Below the pieces are notes generated by a model. It worked only from the letters and a program-made list of their open reading frames with translations. It had not been told where the DNA came from and ran no database searches. Shown piece by piece: positions 45,746 to 54,150 of a stretch of DNA of 64,000 bases. A program made the position numbers and the translations under genes. Source of the DNA: JANQFV01 sp964468185 (GTDB lineage: Bacteria > Planctomycetota > Phycisphaerae > UBA1845 > Fen-1342); NCBI GenBank assembly GCA_964468185.1, contig CAYXTR010000002.1, positions 62,001 to 126,000 on the forward strand, given 5' to 3'. How positions within the stretch are numbered: the first letter of the stretch is position 1; every line of letters begins with the position of its first letter.

Positions 45746-46618
45746 ATGATCGTTGATTGTCACACGCAGATCTGGGGCTCGCTGGATCAGCTTGGTCGGG
45801 CCACGCCGATGGTGTCGCCGCCGGTGCAGGCGGATGAGACGCGGCACCTGGAGGCGGTTGAGCCGGTGGACTACGCGTTCGTGCTCGCTTTCAAGAGTCG
45901 GCACCTGGACGCGGAGATTCCGAATCGGTTCGTGGGTGAGTATGTCCGGCGGCATGGCGAGAAGCTGATCGGGTTCGCGAGCATTGATCCGAACGAGCGC
46001 GACTGGCTGGAGGACCTGCGACTGGCGCAGGATGAGCTGCACCTGCGTGGGGTGGTGATTTCACCGGAGTTGCAGGACTTTCACCCATCGGACACGCGGG
46101 CGATGCGGTTGTACGAGCAGTGTGAGCAGCGGCAGTTGCCGGTGCTGTTCGAGCATGACCATCGGGTGCCCGGCGGGAAGATGGAGTTTGCGAATCCGGT
46201 GCTGCTGGATGAGGTGGCACAGGAATTCCCGGATTTGCGGATCGTGATCGGGCGACTCGGCGAGCCGTGGATCGCGCAGACGCTGGTGCTATTGAGCAAG
46301 CATCAGCACGCCTACGCCGACTTGGCGGGACTGCTGAATCGGCCGTGGCAGAGCTATACGGCGTTGCTGGCGGCGTATGAGCAGGGTGTGACGCACAAGC
46401 TGCTGTTTGGCAGCGGGTTTCCGTTCCGCTCGCCGGCGGCGGGCATCGAGGCGTTGTACAGCATCAACCAGATCAGTCACGGGACGAATCTTCAGCCGAT
46501 CCCGCGTGGGCAACTGCGGGGCATCGTCGAGCGTGATGCGCTGCAACTGCTGCGGATTCAGCATAATGAGGTGCCCGTCCAACATGGCAGTCAGGCGATT
46601 TTCGCGGATGATGAGTAG
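45746..46618 (+). CDS. Amidohydrolase family protein (metal-dependent TIM barrel)
   Basis: A 290-residue member of the Amidohydro_2 group: MIVDCHTQIWGSL holds the first metal histidine (only one His in the usual HxH/CHxH position), then GFASIDPNERDWLEDLRLA, LRGVVISPELQDFHPSD, PVLFEHD, LRIVIGRLGEPW and KLLFGSGFPF near the C-terminus, where related enzymes have GSDFP/GTDYP. The second Asp/His ligands seem altered (GSGFPF), so activity is uncertain. The substrate is unknown. The lipoprotein gene that follows starts inside its last codons. Confidence 0.8.
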   Translation: MIVDCHTQIWGSLDQLGRATPMVSPPVQADETRHLEAVEPVDYAFVLAFKSRHLDAEIPNRFVGEYVRRHGEKLIGFASIDPNERDWLEDLRLAQDELHLRGVVISPELQDFHPSDTRAMRLYEQCEQRQLPVLFEHDHRVPGGKMEFANPVLLDEVAQEFPDLRIVIGRLGEPWIAQTLVLLSKHQHAYADLAGLLNRPWQSYTALLAAYEQGVTHKLLFGSGFPFRSPAAGIEALYSINQISHGTNLQPIPRGQLRGIVERDALQLLRIQHNEVPVQHGSQAIFADDE

Positions 46619-47231
46619 CGGCGACTGGCGGATTCGGTGTGGAATTGGTGCCGGCTGGCTGCTGCTGGTGCTTGTTGCGGCGAGCGGTTGCGGCCGACAG
46701 ACCGGGTTGACGATCACGTCTTACAAAGATCCTTCGTCGCCGGAGCGAGTACAGCTGCATCCGGAGTACTGTGCGTATCGCGTGGATAGCACGGGTGACC
46801 TGCACATTGTGGCGGGTCCGCAGCCGGTGTACCGGAATGGGTCGGGTGAGGCTGTGGCAGGGGAGGCGCGATCGGCGGTGGCGGCGGCGGGTGAGATTGT
46901 CGAGTATCTGCACGTGCACGTGTACTGGAAGCCGCACCCCGGTAAGACGCCGGCGGAGACGACGACGACGGACGCGACGCTGCACTATGTGATTGCGTCG
47001 GAGACGGGGTCGGCGGAGTACCTGGGGACGGGTTTTGTGTATCCGAAGACGCGGCGCGACGGGCGGCTGGACGTGGCGCTGGAGTCGGGTCGGCTGCGGC
47101 TGGAGAGCTATACGGGCGATATGGGAGATCCGCTGGGCAATTCGCGGATCAGTGGCCGTTTGATCGCGGCGGAGAATGCGACGGCGGTGAGCAGCATGCT
47201 GCGGACGATGCAGTATGTGGGGGCGCAGTGA
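46608..47231 (+). CDS. Small lipoprotein, function unknown
   Basis: About 207 residues. Two adjacent ATGs at 46608 and 46611 overlap the end of the upstream gene; either begins a signal sequence with lipobox VAASGC. The mature part is beta-rich (STGDLHIVAGPQPVYRNG, IVEYLHVHVYWKPHPGKTPA, DVALESGRLRLESYTGDMGD) and has no recognised domain. Coupled translation with the amidohydrolase is likely. Confidence 0.7.
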   Translation: MMSSGDWRIRCGIGAGWLLLVLVAASGCGRQTGLTITSYKDPSSPERVQLHPEYCAYRVDSTGDLHIVAGPQPVYRNGSGEAVAGEARSAVAAAGEIVEYLHVHVYWKPHPGKTPAETTTTDATLHYVIASETGSAEYLGTGFVYPKTRRDGRLDVALESGRLRLESYTGDMGDPLGNSRISGRLIAAENATAVSSMLRTMQYVGAQ

Positions 47232-47409
47232 CACGAAGGGGTCCAGGTGCCGAGGGGGCCAGGTTCCCGCGGTAGCGGCCCACTTCCGTGTCAGCCGTTG
47301 GTGACCAACGCGGTCGCGGTTACTATTGCTATGGTCAGGCGACGCTACAGAGCCGACCGGAACGTCGGACGCTACGGCGGGGCGCACGGCTAGCGGGTAA
47401 GATGACGCG

Positions 47410-48015
47410 ATGATAGTGGTTCAGCGCAAGTACCGAACGCTGATCGCGTTTGCGATGTTTGTCGGTGCGATGGCGTGCTGTGGCGCCGCTCTTGCGCTGG
47501 GCAAGAGAGACGTTCCTCGCAGTGTGTGCCTCATCGTCGTATACCTCAGTTTGATGAGCGCGTTTTTCTTCGGCTGGGCAGCGTCAGCCGCGCTGCGCTT
47601 GCAGGCCGTAGATGTATCGGTCGGGCGGCTGCTGAAATTGCGATTGCAGTGGCGCGTGCTGTTGATCTGTGGACTTACCTGTATCAGTGGCACAATGGTG
47701 GGTCTGCTGGCGGCCGGCTACAGCCGTCTTGCGGGCTCGATGCCATTCGACTTGAGTCTTGACCAAGTGGTCTGGGTTGTCCACGGCACATTCTTCGCCA
47801 CGGCTGCGGTAGCGCTGGTGTGGGCGATTGTGCAGCGGGCGTACTCGCCCGAATTCCGGCGTGTTCGCGAGGCGGAGCGACTGGAGAAGGAGGGGCACAC
47901 CCTTTGTGCGGCGTGTGGCTACGTCGTGGATGATCTGGCGGCCGGTGCGCGGTGTCCGGAATGTGGCACGCCGGTGGGTCAGCGGCCGGTTGGCGATCGA
48001 CAACAACGCCAGTGA
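47410..48015 (+). CDS. Four-helix membrane protein with zinc ribbon, 3' end altered by IS66 remnant
   Basis: A 201-residue protein with about four hydrophobic helices (near 10-30, 38-60, 82-106, 124-145), a basic helix, and a C-terminal ribbon CAACGYVVDDLAAGARCPEC of the same type as in the 24812 protein. The final codons after GTPVGQRP lie within sequence that, in another frame, encodes the C-terminal region of an IS66 transposase (from about 47981), so the natural end of this gene has probably been replaced; the ribbon itself is complete. Function unknown. Confidence 0.7.
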   Translation: MIVVQRKYRTLIAFAMFVGAMACCGAALALGKRDVPRSVCLIVVYLSLMSAFFFGWAASAALRLQAVDVSVGRLLKLRLQWRVLLICGLTCISGTMVGLLAAGYSRLAGSMPFDLSLDQVVWVVHGTFFATAAVALVWAIVQRAYSPEFRRVREAERLEKEGHTLCAACGYVVDDLAAGARCPECGTPVGQRPVGDRQQRQ

Positions 48016-48052
48016 GAACGCGCTGCGGCGCGTCGCGGTCGGCCGCAAGAAC
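47981..48052 (+). pseudogene. IS66 family transposase remnant, left part
   Basis: Read from 47981 the frame gives SGRLAIDNNASENALRRVAV then GRKN, the highly conserved DDE-domain C-terminal segment of IS66 transposases (GRL.IDNN..ERALR.....GRKN). It stops abruptly at 48052, where an IS110-family element begins; the next residues of the same motif (WLFAG..) are found at 49784. Everything upstream of this segment in IS66 is missing. Confidence 0.85.
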
Positions 48053-48570
48053 TCTTATGACCTTTGTCAAATGGGCACGGAGCGCATTCGCCGTCCTCTG
48101 CGTGCAATGGTCCCCTTGCAGGCAATCTGCCCTCGTGGGTATTCTCCAGTTGCTTGGCGAAACGGAGTCGGGCTCTGCGGGGACGCAACCCGGCAAGGGA
48201 TAGCCAAGCCGACGGTGCGCCGAAGGCGCCGGCCCCGCTTGCACAACCGCAGGCGGGGCTTTTGCTCATCTGCACTTCGGACACCGGAGCCATGCCTTAG
48301 AAAATCCCGGGGTCTGGGGCAGAGCCCCAGGGGGCTGTATATCCGACGTCCGGCAATAGAGGTTCGCCGGTGGAGGCGGGACGATCGGCTGATATCGACG
48401 GTCGATCAAACTCTTATTCGGGGGTTGGTTGCCCCATGATGAGGTGCGTCGCGAGGGCTGCCTCTATCTGGCTGCTGAGGTCGGAACTCAGAATTCTTGC
48501 CCGAGGATTCCCTCAACCGCACCGCCGCCCCATCCTCCCACCAGCGAGACCTGCTTGAACAAATGAGAGA
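48053..48570 (-). other. Long non-coding end of the IS110/IS1111 element (candidate bridge/seek RNA region)
   Basis: 518 bases downstream of the transposase stop contain no supported gene. In IS1111-type elements the guide RNA that pairs with donor and target DNA is transcribed from the non-coding end downstream of the transposase, so this is where it should lie. Hairpins are visible, e.g. TGGGGC-aga-GCCCCA (48317-48331) and the terminator-like one at 48232-48263. The repeated ACTCTTAT at 48051 and 48411 may mark older rearrangement. Confidence 0.5.
48232..48263 (+). terminator. Hairpin with T run inside the IS element
   Basis: GCCCCGCTTGC (48232-48242) pairs, with one G-T, with GCAGGCGGGGC (48249-48259) and is followed by TTTT. 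It could end transcription entering from the + strand genes on the left. Confidence 0.6.
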
Positions 48571-49704
48571 TCAAGCGGCAATGTCGGCGTCAGATACTGA
48601 GTTCGCGACCACCAGTCGGGCGATGTACCAGATGAACCCGACCAGTTCACGGGCCACCGCCGTAATGGCCACCTGCGACTTCTTGCCCCGGCCAAGGAGC
48701 AGTCGGTATCGTCGATGGAGCCGAAGCTGTGCTTTCCAGGCGATGTCTTTGACTTCCTGCGTGATGTCCTTTGGCATGTGTTGCAGCATGTACGCGCCGA
48801 CCTTCGGTGTTTGGCGATACGACCACGCCGCTTCGTAGAGCAGGCTGCGGAGCGTCGCGTTGCCGGCTTTGGTGATCCCGCGTGGTCGAGTCTTCTTGCC
48901 ACTGGAGTGCTCCCCCGGCGTTAATCCGAGGAAGGCCATGAGTTGCCTGGGATTCTCGAAGCGAGCCATGTCTCCTACTTCCGCCATCACGCTGACCGCG
49001 ATGATCAAGCCCACGCCGCGGAGCGCCTGGATTGCGTTGACCGCTCCCGCCAGCGACCAATCTGGCAGCAACACACGAATCTGATCCTCAAGCTGCGTTC
49101 TTCTTGATTGGGCTTGCTCCATCGCGTTGAGGTAACCTTGAAACGCGATCTGCTGAGCTGCGTGACGGAATGTCCGGTTGGCGAGCCAGGTGCGATGGCG
49201 CTGGGTCCATGGTTTTTTGTCATACCGGACGCTGTACTTCAGCAAGAAGCTCTGGATGCGCTGACGTGCATGCCTCAAGTCCCGGTTGGCGGCGTGGCGA
49301 GCGCGCACCAAATCGCGCATGGCTTCGTGGATTGGATCCGGAACCCAAACGTCGGTGAGCTCGCCTGCACGCGCCAAGCGCGCCAGCGTCATGGCGTCCC
49401 GGTGATCGTTCTTCACCCGGTCGCCGGGCCGACGAGGAATGTGCGAAGGGGCCACCACCCGGCAGGCCAGCCCGCGGGCGGACAGTTGCCGGTACACATC
49501 GTACCCGCACGGGCCGGCTTCGTAGGTGAATTCAACGCATCCATGTCGTTCCATGACCTTCCCGATGAGCCGTTGCAGATGTACGCTGCGGTTGGGGATG
49601 TTGCCCCAGAACCGTACCTCTCCGTCTCGCGGCCCGTCCGCGATCGCGACCGCGATCGTGTCCTTGTGCACGTCCATTCCCACGTACGCTCGCACCTCGT
49701 CCAT
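48571..49704 (-). CDS. IS110 family transposase (recombinase)
   Basis: About 377 residues from MDEVRAYVGMDVHKDTIAVA, chosen over an upstream start because AGGAG lies 7 bases before this ATG. The N-terminal RuvC-like DEDD domain shows the first Asp (GMDVHKD), Glu (VEFTYEAGPCGY) and KNDHRDAMTLARL with the last two Asp. The C-terminal Transposase_20 domain has ALRGVGLIIAVSVMAEVGDM, FLGLTPGEHSSGKKTRPRGI and GNATLRSLLYEAAW, including the conserved serine. Length and motifs are intact, so it is probably functional. IS110 enzymes recombine DNA guided by an element-encoded RNA. Confidence 0.95.
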   Translation of the reverse strand: MDEVRAYVGMDVHKDTIAVAIADGPRDGEVRFWGNIPNRSVHLQRLIGKVMERHGCVEFTYEAGPCGYDVYRQLSARGLACRVVAPSHIPRRPGDRVKNDHRDAMTLARLARAGELTDVWVPDPIHEAMRDLVRARHAANRDLRHARQRIQSFLLKYSVRYDKKPWTQRHRTWLANRTFRHAAQQIAFQGYLNAMEQAQSRRTQLEDQIRVLLPDWSLAGAVNAIQALRGVGLIIAVSVMAEVGDMARFENPRQLMAFLGLTPGEHSSGKKTRPRGITKAGNATLRSLLYEAAWSYRQTPKVGAYMLQHMPKDITQEVKDIAWKAQLRLHRRYRLLLGRGKKSQVAITAVARELVGFIWYIARLVVANSVSDADIAA

Positions 49705-49783
49705 GCCCTTCTCCTTTCGGCGCCAACGGCTCCGCAACGCGCGGAGCCGAGGCCGTATCCTACGTAGAGAAGGTCATACCATC

Positions 49784-49975
49784 TGGCTCTTCGCTGGCTT
49801 GGACAACGGCGGTTGCACGGCGGCGACGTTGTTCAGTCTGATCGCCACGTGCCAGTGTCACCGGGCTGAGCCGATGGCCTACCGCCATAAAGTGTTGATC
49901 CGCGCCGCGGCCATCCCCGTCAGCCAACTCGGCACACTCCTGCCCGACCGCTGGCAACCCGCCGCCACGAACTGA
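49784..49975 (+). pseudogene. IS66 family transposase remnant, right part (C-terminus)
   Basis: The frame reads WLFAGLDNGGCTAATLFSLI then ATCQCHRAEP and ends LLPDRWQPAATN, the standard C-terminus of IS66 transposases. It continues, in frame and without missing bases, the GRKN that ends at 48052. Together the two parts represent only about the last 90 residues of a ~500-residue protein. Confidence 0.87.
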
Positions 49976-50338
49976 CCCCCAGCATACCGTCGCGCTGCAC
50001 CAGCGATCGTCGTGCCGCGTGATCAATCCGGTCGTACGGGCTTCACCGGACGCTTACGTTGCTACGGCGGTTCACCCTCCCTTTGTCCCTCCCTGGGAGG
50101 GAGGGAGGTTGAGCCCCCGGCCGTCGCCGCGGGGGTGCTGGCCCGCGGCGACGGCATCTGGTGGTGGAAGCTCCCCACCGGCGTGGCTTGCTCGAGCGGA
50201 TTCGATGGCGGTGTAGCCAGCCCTGATACTGCCGCTCTGACCGACCGGAGGTTGGTCGCCCATGTTGGGGTGGCGGGCGAGACGCACGCGCCAGCCATCA
50301 GGCTCGGGGCCTAACGCTACACTTTGGTTCAATCCGCT
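49976..50338. other. Spacer containing the right end of the IS66 remnant and dispersed repeats
   Basis: After about 50 bases of IS66 tail comes the putative IS66 end at 50028-50057. Beyond it are repeats shared with other spacers: a CCCTCCC..GGGAGGGAGGG hairpin (50077-50108), GGCGGGCGAGACGC (50273-50286) and a TCTGACCGACCGGAGGTTGG element. No gene is seen. Confidence 0.55.
50028..50057 (-). repeat. Probable right terminal inverted repeat of the IS66 remnant
   Basis: Read on the minus strand from 50057 it begins GTAAGCGTCCGGTGAAG, matching the GTAAGCG start common to IS66-family ends. It lies 52 bases after the transposase stop, a normal distance. The left terminal repeat has been lost. Confidence 0.65.
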
Positions 50339-50866
50339 TTAACCCTCCAGCCACAGCAGTAGAAGCATGAAGATTGCCAGGGACATGACGCCCACCGCCA
50401 TGGCACGCGCCCACACGCGCGGCTGGTGCGGTTTGGCGGCCCTTGCGGGTGGCAAAGGACGCAGGGGGAGCCGGTCTTCGTCGTGGCCGAACTGGACCTG
50501 CGCGATCAGGAGTTGGGCATGGAACGGGCTGAGGCCGAGGGCGGCGGCGCGTTCGATGATCATCTCGCGCCGACTGTGGCGCAGCAGTCCCCCTTCGAGT
50601 GAGGCGGCGATGAGATGGCGGAGCTCCTCGATCGGGTCGACGCCGAGATCGCTGAGGTTCAGTTGGGCCTTCTGGAGAGCCGGATCGGTCAGGGCGGCGT
50701 GGGCGAGGTAAAGATCCTCGAGTGCTTCGCGGGCCTCGCCGTGACGCGCCGGGTCTCCGAGGATCTCGAGCAGCTCCTCGCGGCGGGCGAGAAAGCGCTG
50801 GGTGATCTTGCGGGGATTGTGTTTGCCCGGAGTGAGACCGAGTACGCCGAAGTAGTCCTGGGCCAT
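50339..50866 (-). CDS. Tail-anchored protein with degenerate J-domain-like N-terminus
   Basis: A 175-residue protein with a strong TAGGAGG ribosome-binding site. Residues 4-~70 (DYFGVLGLTPGKHNPRKITQ.. to ..LAHAALTDPALQKAQL) follow the helix pattern of the J-like domains widespread in planctomycetes, but the HPD tripeptide needed to stimulate Hsp70 is absent. A middle helical segment leads to a single C-terminal hydrophobic helix (about 152-172), so the protein would be tail-anchored facing the cytoplasm. No dnaK is nearby. Function unknown. Confidence 0.68.
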   Translation of the reverse strand: MAQDYFGVLGLTPGKHNPRKITQRFLARREELLEILGDPARHGEAREALEDLYLAHAALTDPALQKAQLNLSDLGVDPIEELRHLIAASLEGGLLRHSRREMIIERAAALGLSPFHAQLLIAQVQFGHDEDRLPLRPLPPARAAKPHQPRVWARAMAVGVMSLAIFMLLLLWLEG

Positions 50867-51139
50867 TTTCCAGCCTCCTATCGCACGATAGGGGGGAGGG
50901 TGTAAGGTGGTCTACGTCCGAGAAAGGAGGCGTGGCGGTTTGTGGCTGAGGCGGGTGTGGAGGGGGATATTGTTGGGCGTTCAGCGCGCGTGATACGGTG
51001 GGTCCGGGAATGTATGGTGCTCGGTCCGGTGCCAAGCTCATGTCCCGCGGGGTATAAGGGGTGACCGACGGCAGACAATTGCGTCAGAATCCGGTAGTTG
51101 TCACCAAACGTGAGTTTCCTGGATGGGTCAAGACAGTTG

Positions 51140-51796
51140 ATGAAACGTACGGCATTTGAACAAATTGTGTCCGCGTGGCTGGATGAGCCAGGTGAGGATC
51201 TTCGCCGGCGGATTGATGCTGCGATGGCGCGGGATCCGGCTTTTCGGGGGTTGCTGGACCGATATGAGCGGCTTGATGCGCTGATCAAGGCAGGTACTGC
51301 GTTGCCGAACGATGTTGATTGGGTCCGGCTGCGGGAGCGGATTGCTGCGGCGGTGAGGGGGTCGGGTGGTGAGTTATCGGTCGATGATGGGCTGGATGGT
51401 ATGCTTCGCGGGTTGGGCGGTCTGGATGAGCGGGTTGACTGGGATCGGCTGAAGGATCGGATCAGTGTGGCGGTCGATCGCGAAAGCGGTACCGGTCCTA
51501 GGTCGCGACGTCGGCGCTGGTCATTTGTGGCGCTGGCGGCGAGCGGTCTGACCGCCGCGGCGGTGCTGGTCATCGCGCTGCTGCCGAAGCTGACGGCGTC
51601 GGCACCGGTGGTCGAGGCGAATCCGGTGGTGGAGTTGGTGGTTGGCGCGCCGGTGGATGAGGCTATGTGGGGCGCTTCATCGGTTGCGGACTTTGAGATT
51701 GGGGGTGGTGATGCGGATGGGGCCGTGGTGCGTTTCTTTTCTGTTGATCCTGTCCCTTGGGCCGACCGTGGAGACGAGTCGGCCGGGTTCTATTGA
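51140..51796 (+). CDS. Anti-sigma-factor-like single-pass membrane protein
   Basis: About 218 residues from MKRTAFEQIVSAWLDEPGED (a TTG at 51098 is an alternative start). The N-terminal ~60 residues (LRRRIDAAMARDPAFRGLLD) resemble the cytoplasmic head of planctomycete anti-sigma or FecR-type proteins but lack zinc-binding His/Cys. Two short WxRLRERI/WDRLKDRI repeats follow, then a basic stop, one membrane helix (about 128-150) and an acidic extracytoplasmic tail. No sigma factor gene is adjacent. It ends 10 bases before the STN-like gene, with which it is probably cotranscribed. Confidence 0.6.
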   Translation: MKRTAFEQIVSAWLDEPGEDLRRRIDAAMARDPAFRGLLDRYERLDALIKAGTALPNDVDWVRLRERIAAAVRGSGGELSVDDGLDGMLRGLGGLDERVDWDRLKDRISVAVDRESGTGPRSRRRRWSFVALAASGLTAAAVLVIALLPKLTASAPVVEANPVVELVVGAPVDEAMWGASSVADFEIGGGDADGAVVRFFSVDPVPWADRGDESAGFY

Positions 51797-51806
51797 GGCA
51801 GACGCA

Positions 51807-52910
51807 ATGAGCAAGCCCGTGTTGAAACCGATGCTGACGATTTCCGCGTGTATGGCGGCGTTGCTGGTGCTTTGCTTTGTGCCGGGTGCGCGTGCACAGG
51901 ATATGCGTGACCTTGTGGCGGCTGCGCTGGATGAGAAGATTACTGAGCGCATTGAGATCGGTCAGCAGCGCATTCGTGAAGCGCTGGTGGAGCTGGAGCC
52001 GCGGACCGGGCTGCGTTTTCGGCTTTCGCCGCAGGCGCTGCAATGGATGCCGTATGGCGAAGAGACGCGTATTGCGATTGTGCTGGATGATATCTCGGTG
52101 CGGGCGGGGTTGCGGCGGATCTTCGACGGTCTGGGGCTGATGATGCGTGTCGAGGATGATGCGGTTGCGATCGAGCCTGCGGCGTGGCTGGATCGGCTGG
52201 GTCGCCGGCTGACGATTGATGAGGTGGGTGTGTTGCAGAAGCTGTCGCAGCGGAGTTGGGGCGCGATCAGCCGTGAGGAGCTTGCGGTGGAGTTTCGTTT
52301 GCCGGCGGATGTGCCGGCGGGGGAGCTGCTGGAGAAGACGATTGCGGACGTCGGCGGCGGGAATGCGCTGACGCAGCTTGAAGCGGCGACGCTGCGGCTT
52401 GGTTGGGCTTGGATTCCCTCGGGGAAGGGTATTCTCGTTTACAGTCGTGATGAGAGTGTGCATCAGCGGCTGGACCGGCCGCTGGACTTCAACTATCGGC
52501 GGATTCCGATTGACAAGTTGCTGCTGGATTTGGGGCGGCGGATTGATGTGACGATGCACTTCGAGCCGGGGGTGTTGGAGGAGGTGTCGGCGTCTGAGCG
52601 GCGTGTGGATCTGATTCAGCGTGGGATAACGCCGCGGCAAGTGCTCGAGTTGATTTGCGGGCAGACGGGGCTGTGGTACGAGGTGGTTGAGAATGGGTTG
52701 ATCATTGGCGGGCCGGGCACGGACGAGGGCGTGGCGCGAGAGGCTGGGCGGGCGTCGCCGGTGGTGGCGATTATTGAGATTCCGGTAGGTGAAGACGGTA
52801 CGAAGGTGCACCTGCTGATTCGGGCGGATGAGTTGCCGCCTGAATTGAGTGCATTGCGGGATCAGAAATTGCCGGAGATCATTGAGAAGCTGCGGGCGGA
52901 GCTGGATTAG
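51807..52910 (+). CDS. Exported protein with STN-like (secretin/TonB short N-terminal) domains
   Basis: About 367 residues from MSKPVLKPMLTISACMA; GAGG lies 8 bases upstream. The signal peptide ends near GARAQD. At least two segments follow the STN/secretin-N pattern in which a short amphipathic beta-alpha-beta unit precedes a hydrophobic strand: VELEPRTGLRFRLSPQALQW with VLDDISVRAGLRRIFDGLGL, and IPIDKLLLDLGRRIDVTMHF with ITPRQVLELICGQTGLWYEV. No secretin or TonB barrel follows. With the preceding anti-sigma-like gene it recalls cell-surface signalling pairs, but the sigma factor is missing. Confidence 0.62.
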   Translation: MSKPVLKPMLTISACMAALLVLCFVPGARAQDMRDLVAAALDEKITERIEIGQQRIREALVELEPRTGLRFRLSPQALQWMPYGEETRIAIVLDDISVRAGLRRIFDGLGLMMRVEDDAVAIEPAAWLDRLGRRLTIDEVGVLQKLSQRSWGAISREELAVEFRLPADVPAGELLEKTIADVGGGNALTQLEAATLRLGWAWIPSGKGILVYSRDESVHQRLDRPLDFNYRRIPIDKLLLDLGRRIDVTMHFEPGVLEEVSASERRVDLIQRGITPRQVLELICGQTGLWYEVVENGLIIGGPGTDEGVAREAGRASPVVAIIEIPVGEDGTKVHLLIRADELPPELSALRDQKLPEIIEKLRAELD

Positions 52911-52931
52911 GGGCTGGCGGCTTAGTGGTTT

Positions 52932-53906
52932 GTGGGTGGCGGGGGATCGGTCTTGCATGCCACTGCGTCAGCGGCTACTTATCGTAACGTGGCTACGGCA
53001 CCAACAACCCGTTCGCGTCGCCGGGAGCCGGAAGAGCTTCTGACGCCGGAGTTCATGCACAAGCTCGAGCAGCTTGAGATTCTGTCGCGCAAGATTTTTG
53101 TGGGGCGGATGAAGGGGGAGCGGCGATCGAAGCGGAAGGGTGAGTCGGTTGAGTTTGCGGACTATCGGAATTATGTCGTCGGGGACGACCTGCGTTTTCT
53201 CGACTGGAACATCTACGCGCGTCTTGATCAGCTACTGCTCAAGCTGTTTATGGAGGAGGAGGATCTGAATGTCACGATTCTCTTCGACGTATCGCGGAGC
53301 ATGGATTGGGGCGATCCGCACAAGGGGCTCTACGTCAAACGTGTTGCCGCCGCGCTCGCCTATATCGGCCTGGTCAATTATGACCGCGTGAGTTTGTACG
53401 GCTATAGCAGCACGCTTACGCATGAGATGCGGGGTGTGCGTGGGCGGCGGTTGATGTCGCAGGTCATCGGGTTTCTGGAGGGAATCGACTACGACGGCTA
53501 TTCGGACTTCACGGCTGTGGCGAAGCGGTTTGCGGTGCGGTACTCGGGGAAAGGGGTAGTTCTGGTTCTCAGTGATTTCATGGACAAGGGTGGGTACGAG
53601 GCGGGCCTGCGGTACCTGCTCGGTCGCGACCTCGATCTGTATGTGATTCAGCTCCTGTCGCCGGAAGAGATTGATCCGCAGATCACAGGGGATCTGAAGC
53701 TGCGTGATATTGAGGATGAGGATATTGCGGAGGTGACGATCAGTAAGCCGTTGCTGGACAAGTACAAGAGTAATCTCCAGGCGTTTTGTCAGGGGTTGAA
53801 GAATCACTGTACGCGGCGGGGTATCAGCTATCTGTTCACGAGTACGCGGGTGCCATTTGACACGCTGGTGTTGTCGTACCTGCGGGCGCGGGGGCTGCTT
53901 CGCTGA
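52932..53906 (+). CDS. DUF58 domain-containing protein
   Basis: About 324 residues if begun at the GTG at 52932; starts at 52953 or 52989 are possible because the first ~30 residues are not conserved. The DUF58 core is clear: RKGESVEFADYRNYVVGDDL then RFLDWNIYARLDQLLLKLF, followed by a VWA-like domain with LFDVSRSMDWGDP (MIDAS-like DxSxS) and GKGVVLVLSDFMDKGG. DUF58 proteins usually accompany MoxR-type AAA ATPases and VWA membrane proteins; neither is adjacent here. Confidence 0.88.
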   Translation: MGGGGSVLHATASAATYRNVATAPTTRSRRREPEELLTPEFMHKLEQLEILSRKIFVGRMKGERRSKRKGESVEFADYRNYVVGDDLRFLDWNIYARLDQLLLKLFMEEEDLNVTILFDVSRSMDWGDPHKGLYVKRVAAALAYIGLVNYDRVSLYGYSSTLTHEMRGVRGRRLMSQVIGFLEGIDYDGYSDFTAVAKRFAVRYSGKGVVLVLSDFMDKGGYEAGLRYLLGRDLDLYVIQLLSPEEIDPQITGDLKLRDIEDEDIAEVTISKPLLDKYKSNLQAFCQGLKNHCTRRGISYLFTSTRVPFDTLVLSYLRARGLLR

Positions 53907-54150
53907 CTGAGGTGGCGAGGCTGGATGGTAACGCTCTTTGGGATGGGGAGTTAGCGATTGATGTGGCGGTGGGCGCGCAAAAAAAAGGGCCGCGAATGGC
54001 TTTGGCTTCCACTCGGCGACCCATGCGCTGGGATGGGCTTTTGAAGCGTTCCGTATGTTCTAACAACCGGCCGGCGGGAAGGTGTCGCAGAATATGCGTT
54101 TTTTTCTCGGCCCGCCAGAATCGGTTTGCGGGGCTCTGCTGGCGGAGGGG

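Larger units (their letters stand above)
48053..49783 (-). mobile_element. IS110 family element, IS1111-like organisation, inserted in an IS66 remnant
   Basis: Boundaries are fixed by restoring the interrupted IS66 reading frame: AAC (48052) then TGG (49784). Nine-base inverted repeats TATGACCTT (48056-48064) and AAGGTCATA (49770-49778) lie 3 bases from the left and 5 bases from the right end, i.e. subterminal as in the IS1111 group. No target duplication is needed, as is normal for the family. It contains one transposase gene (minus strand) with only 79 bases before it and 518 bases after it. The total of 1.73 kb is somewhat long for the group. Confidence 0.82.

Noticed and set aside
51663..52958. 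431-codon minus-strand frame over the STN-like gene
   Set aside because: Arg/His/Gln/Pro-rich shadow; the + strand frame has a signal peptide, a ribosome-binding site and a coherent domain pattern.
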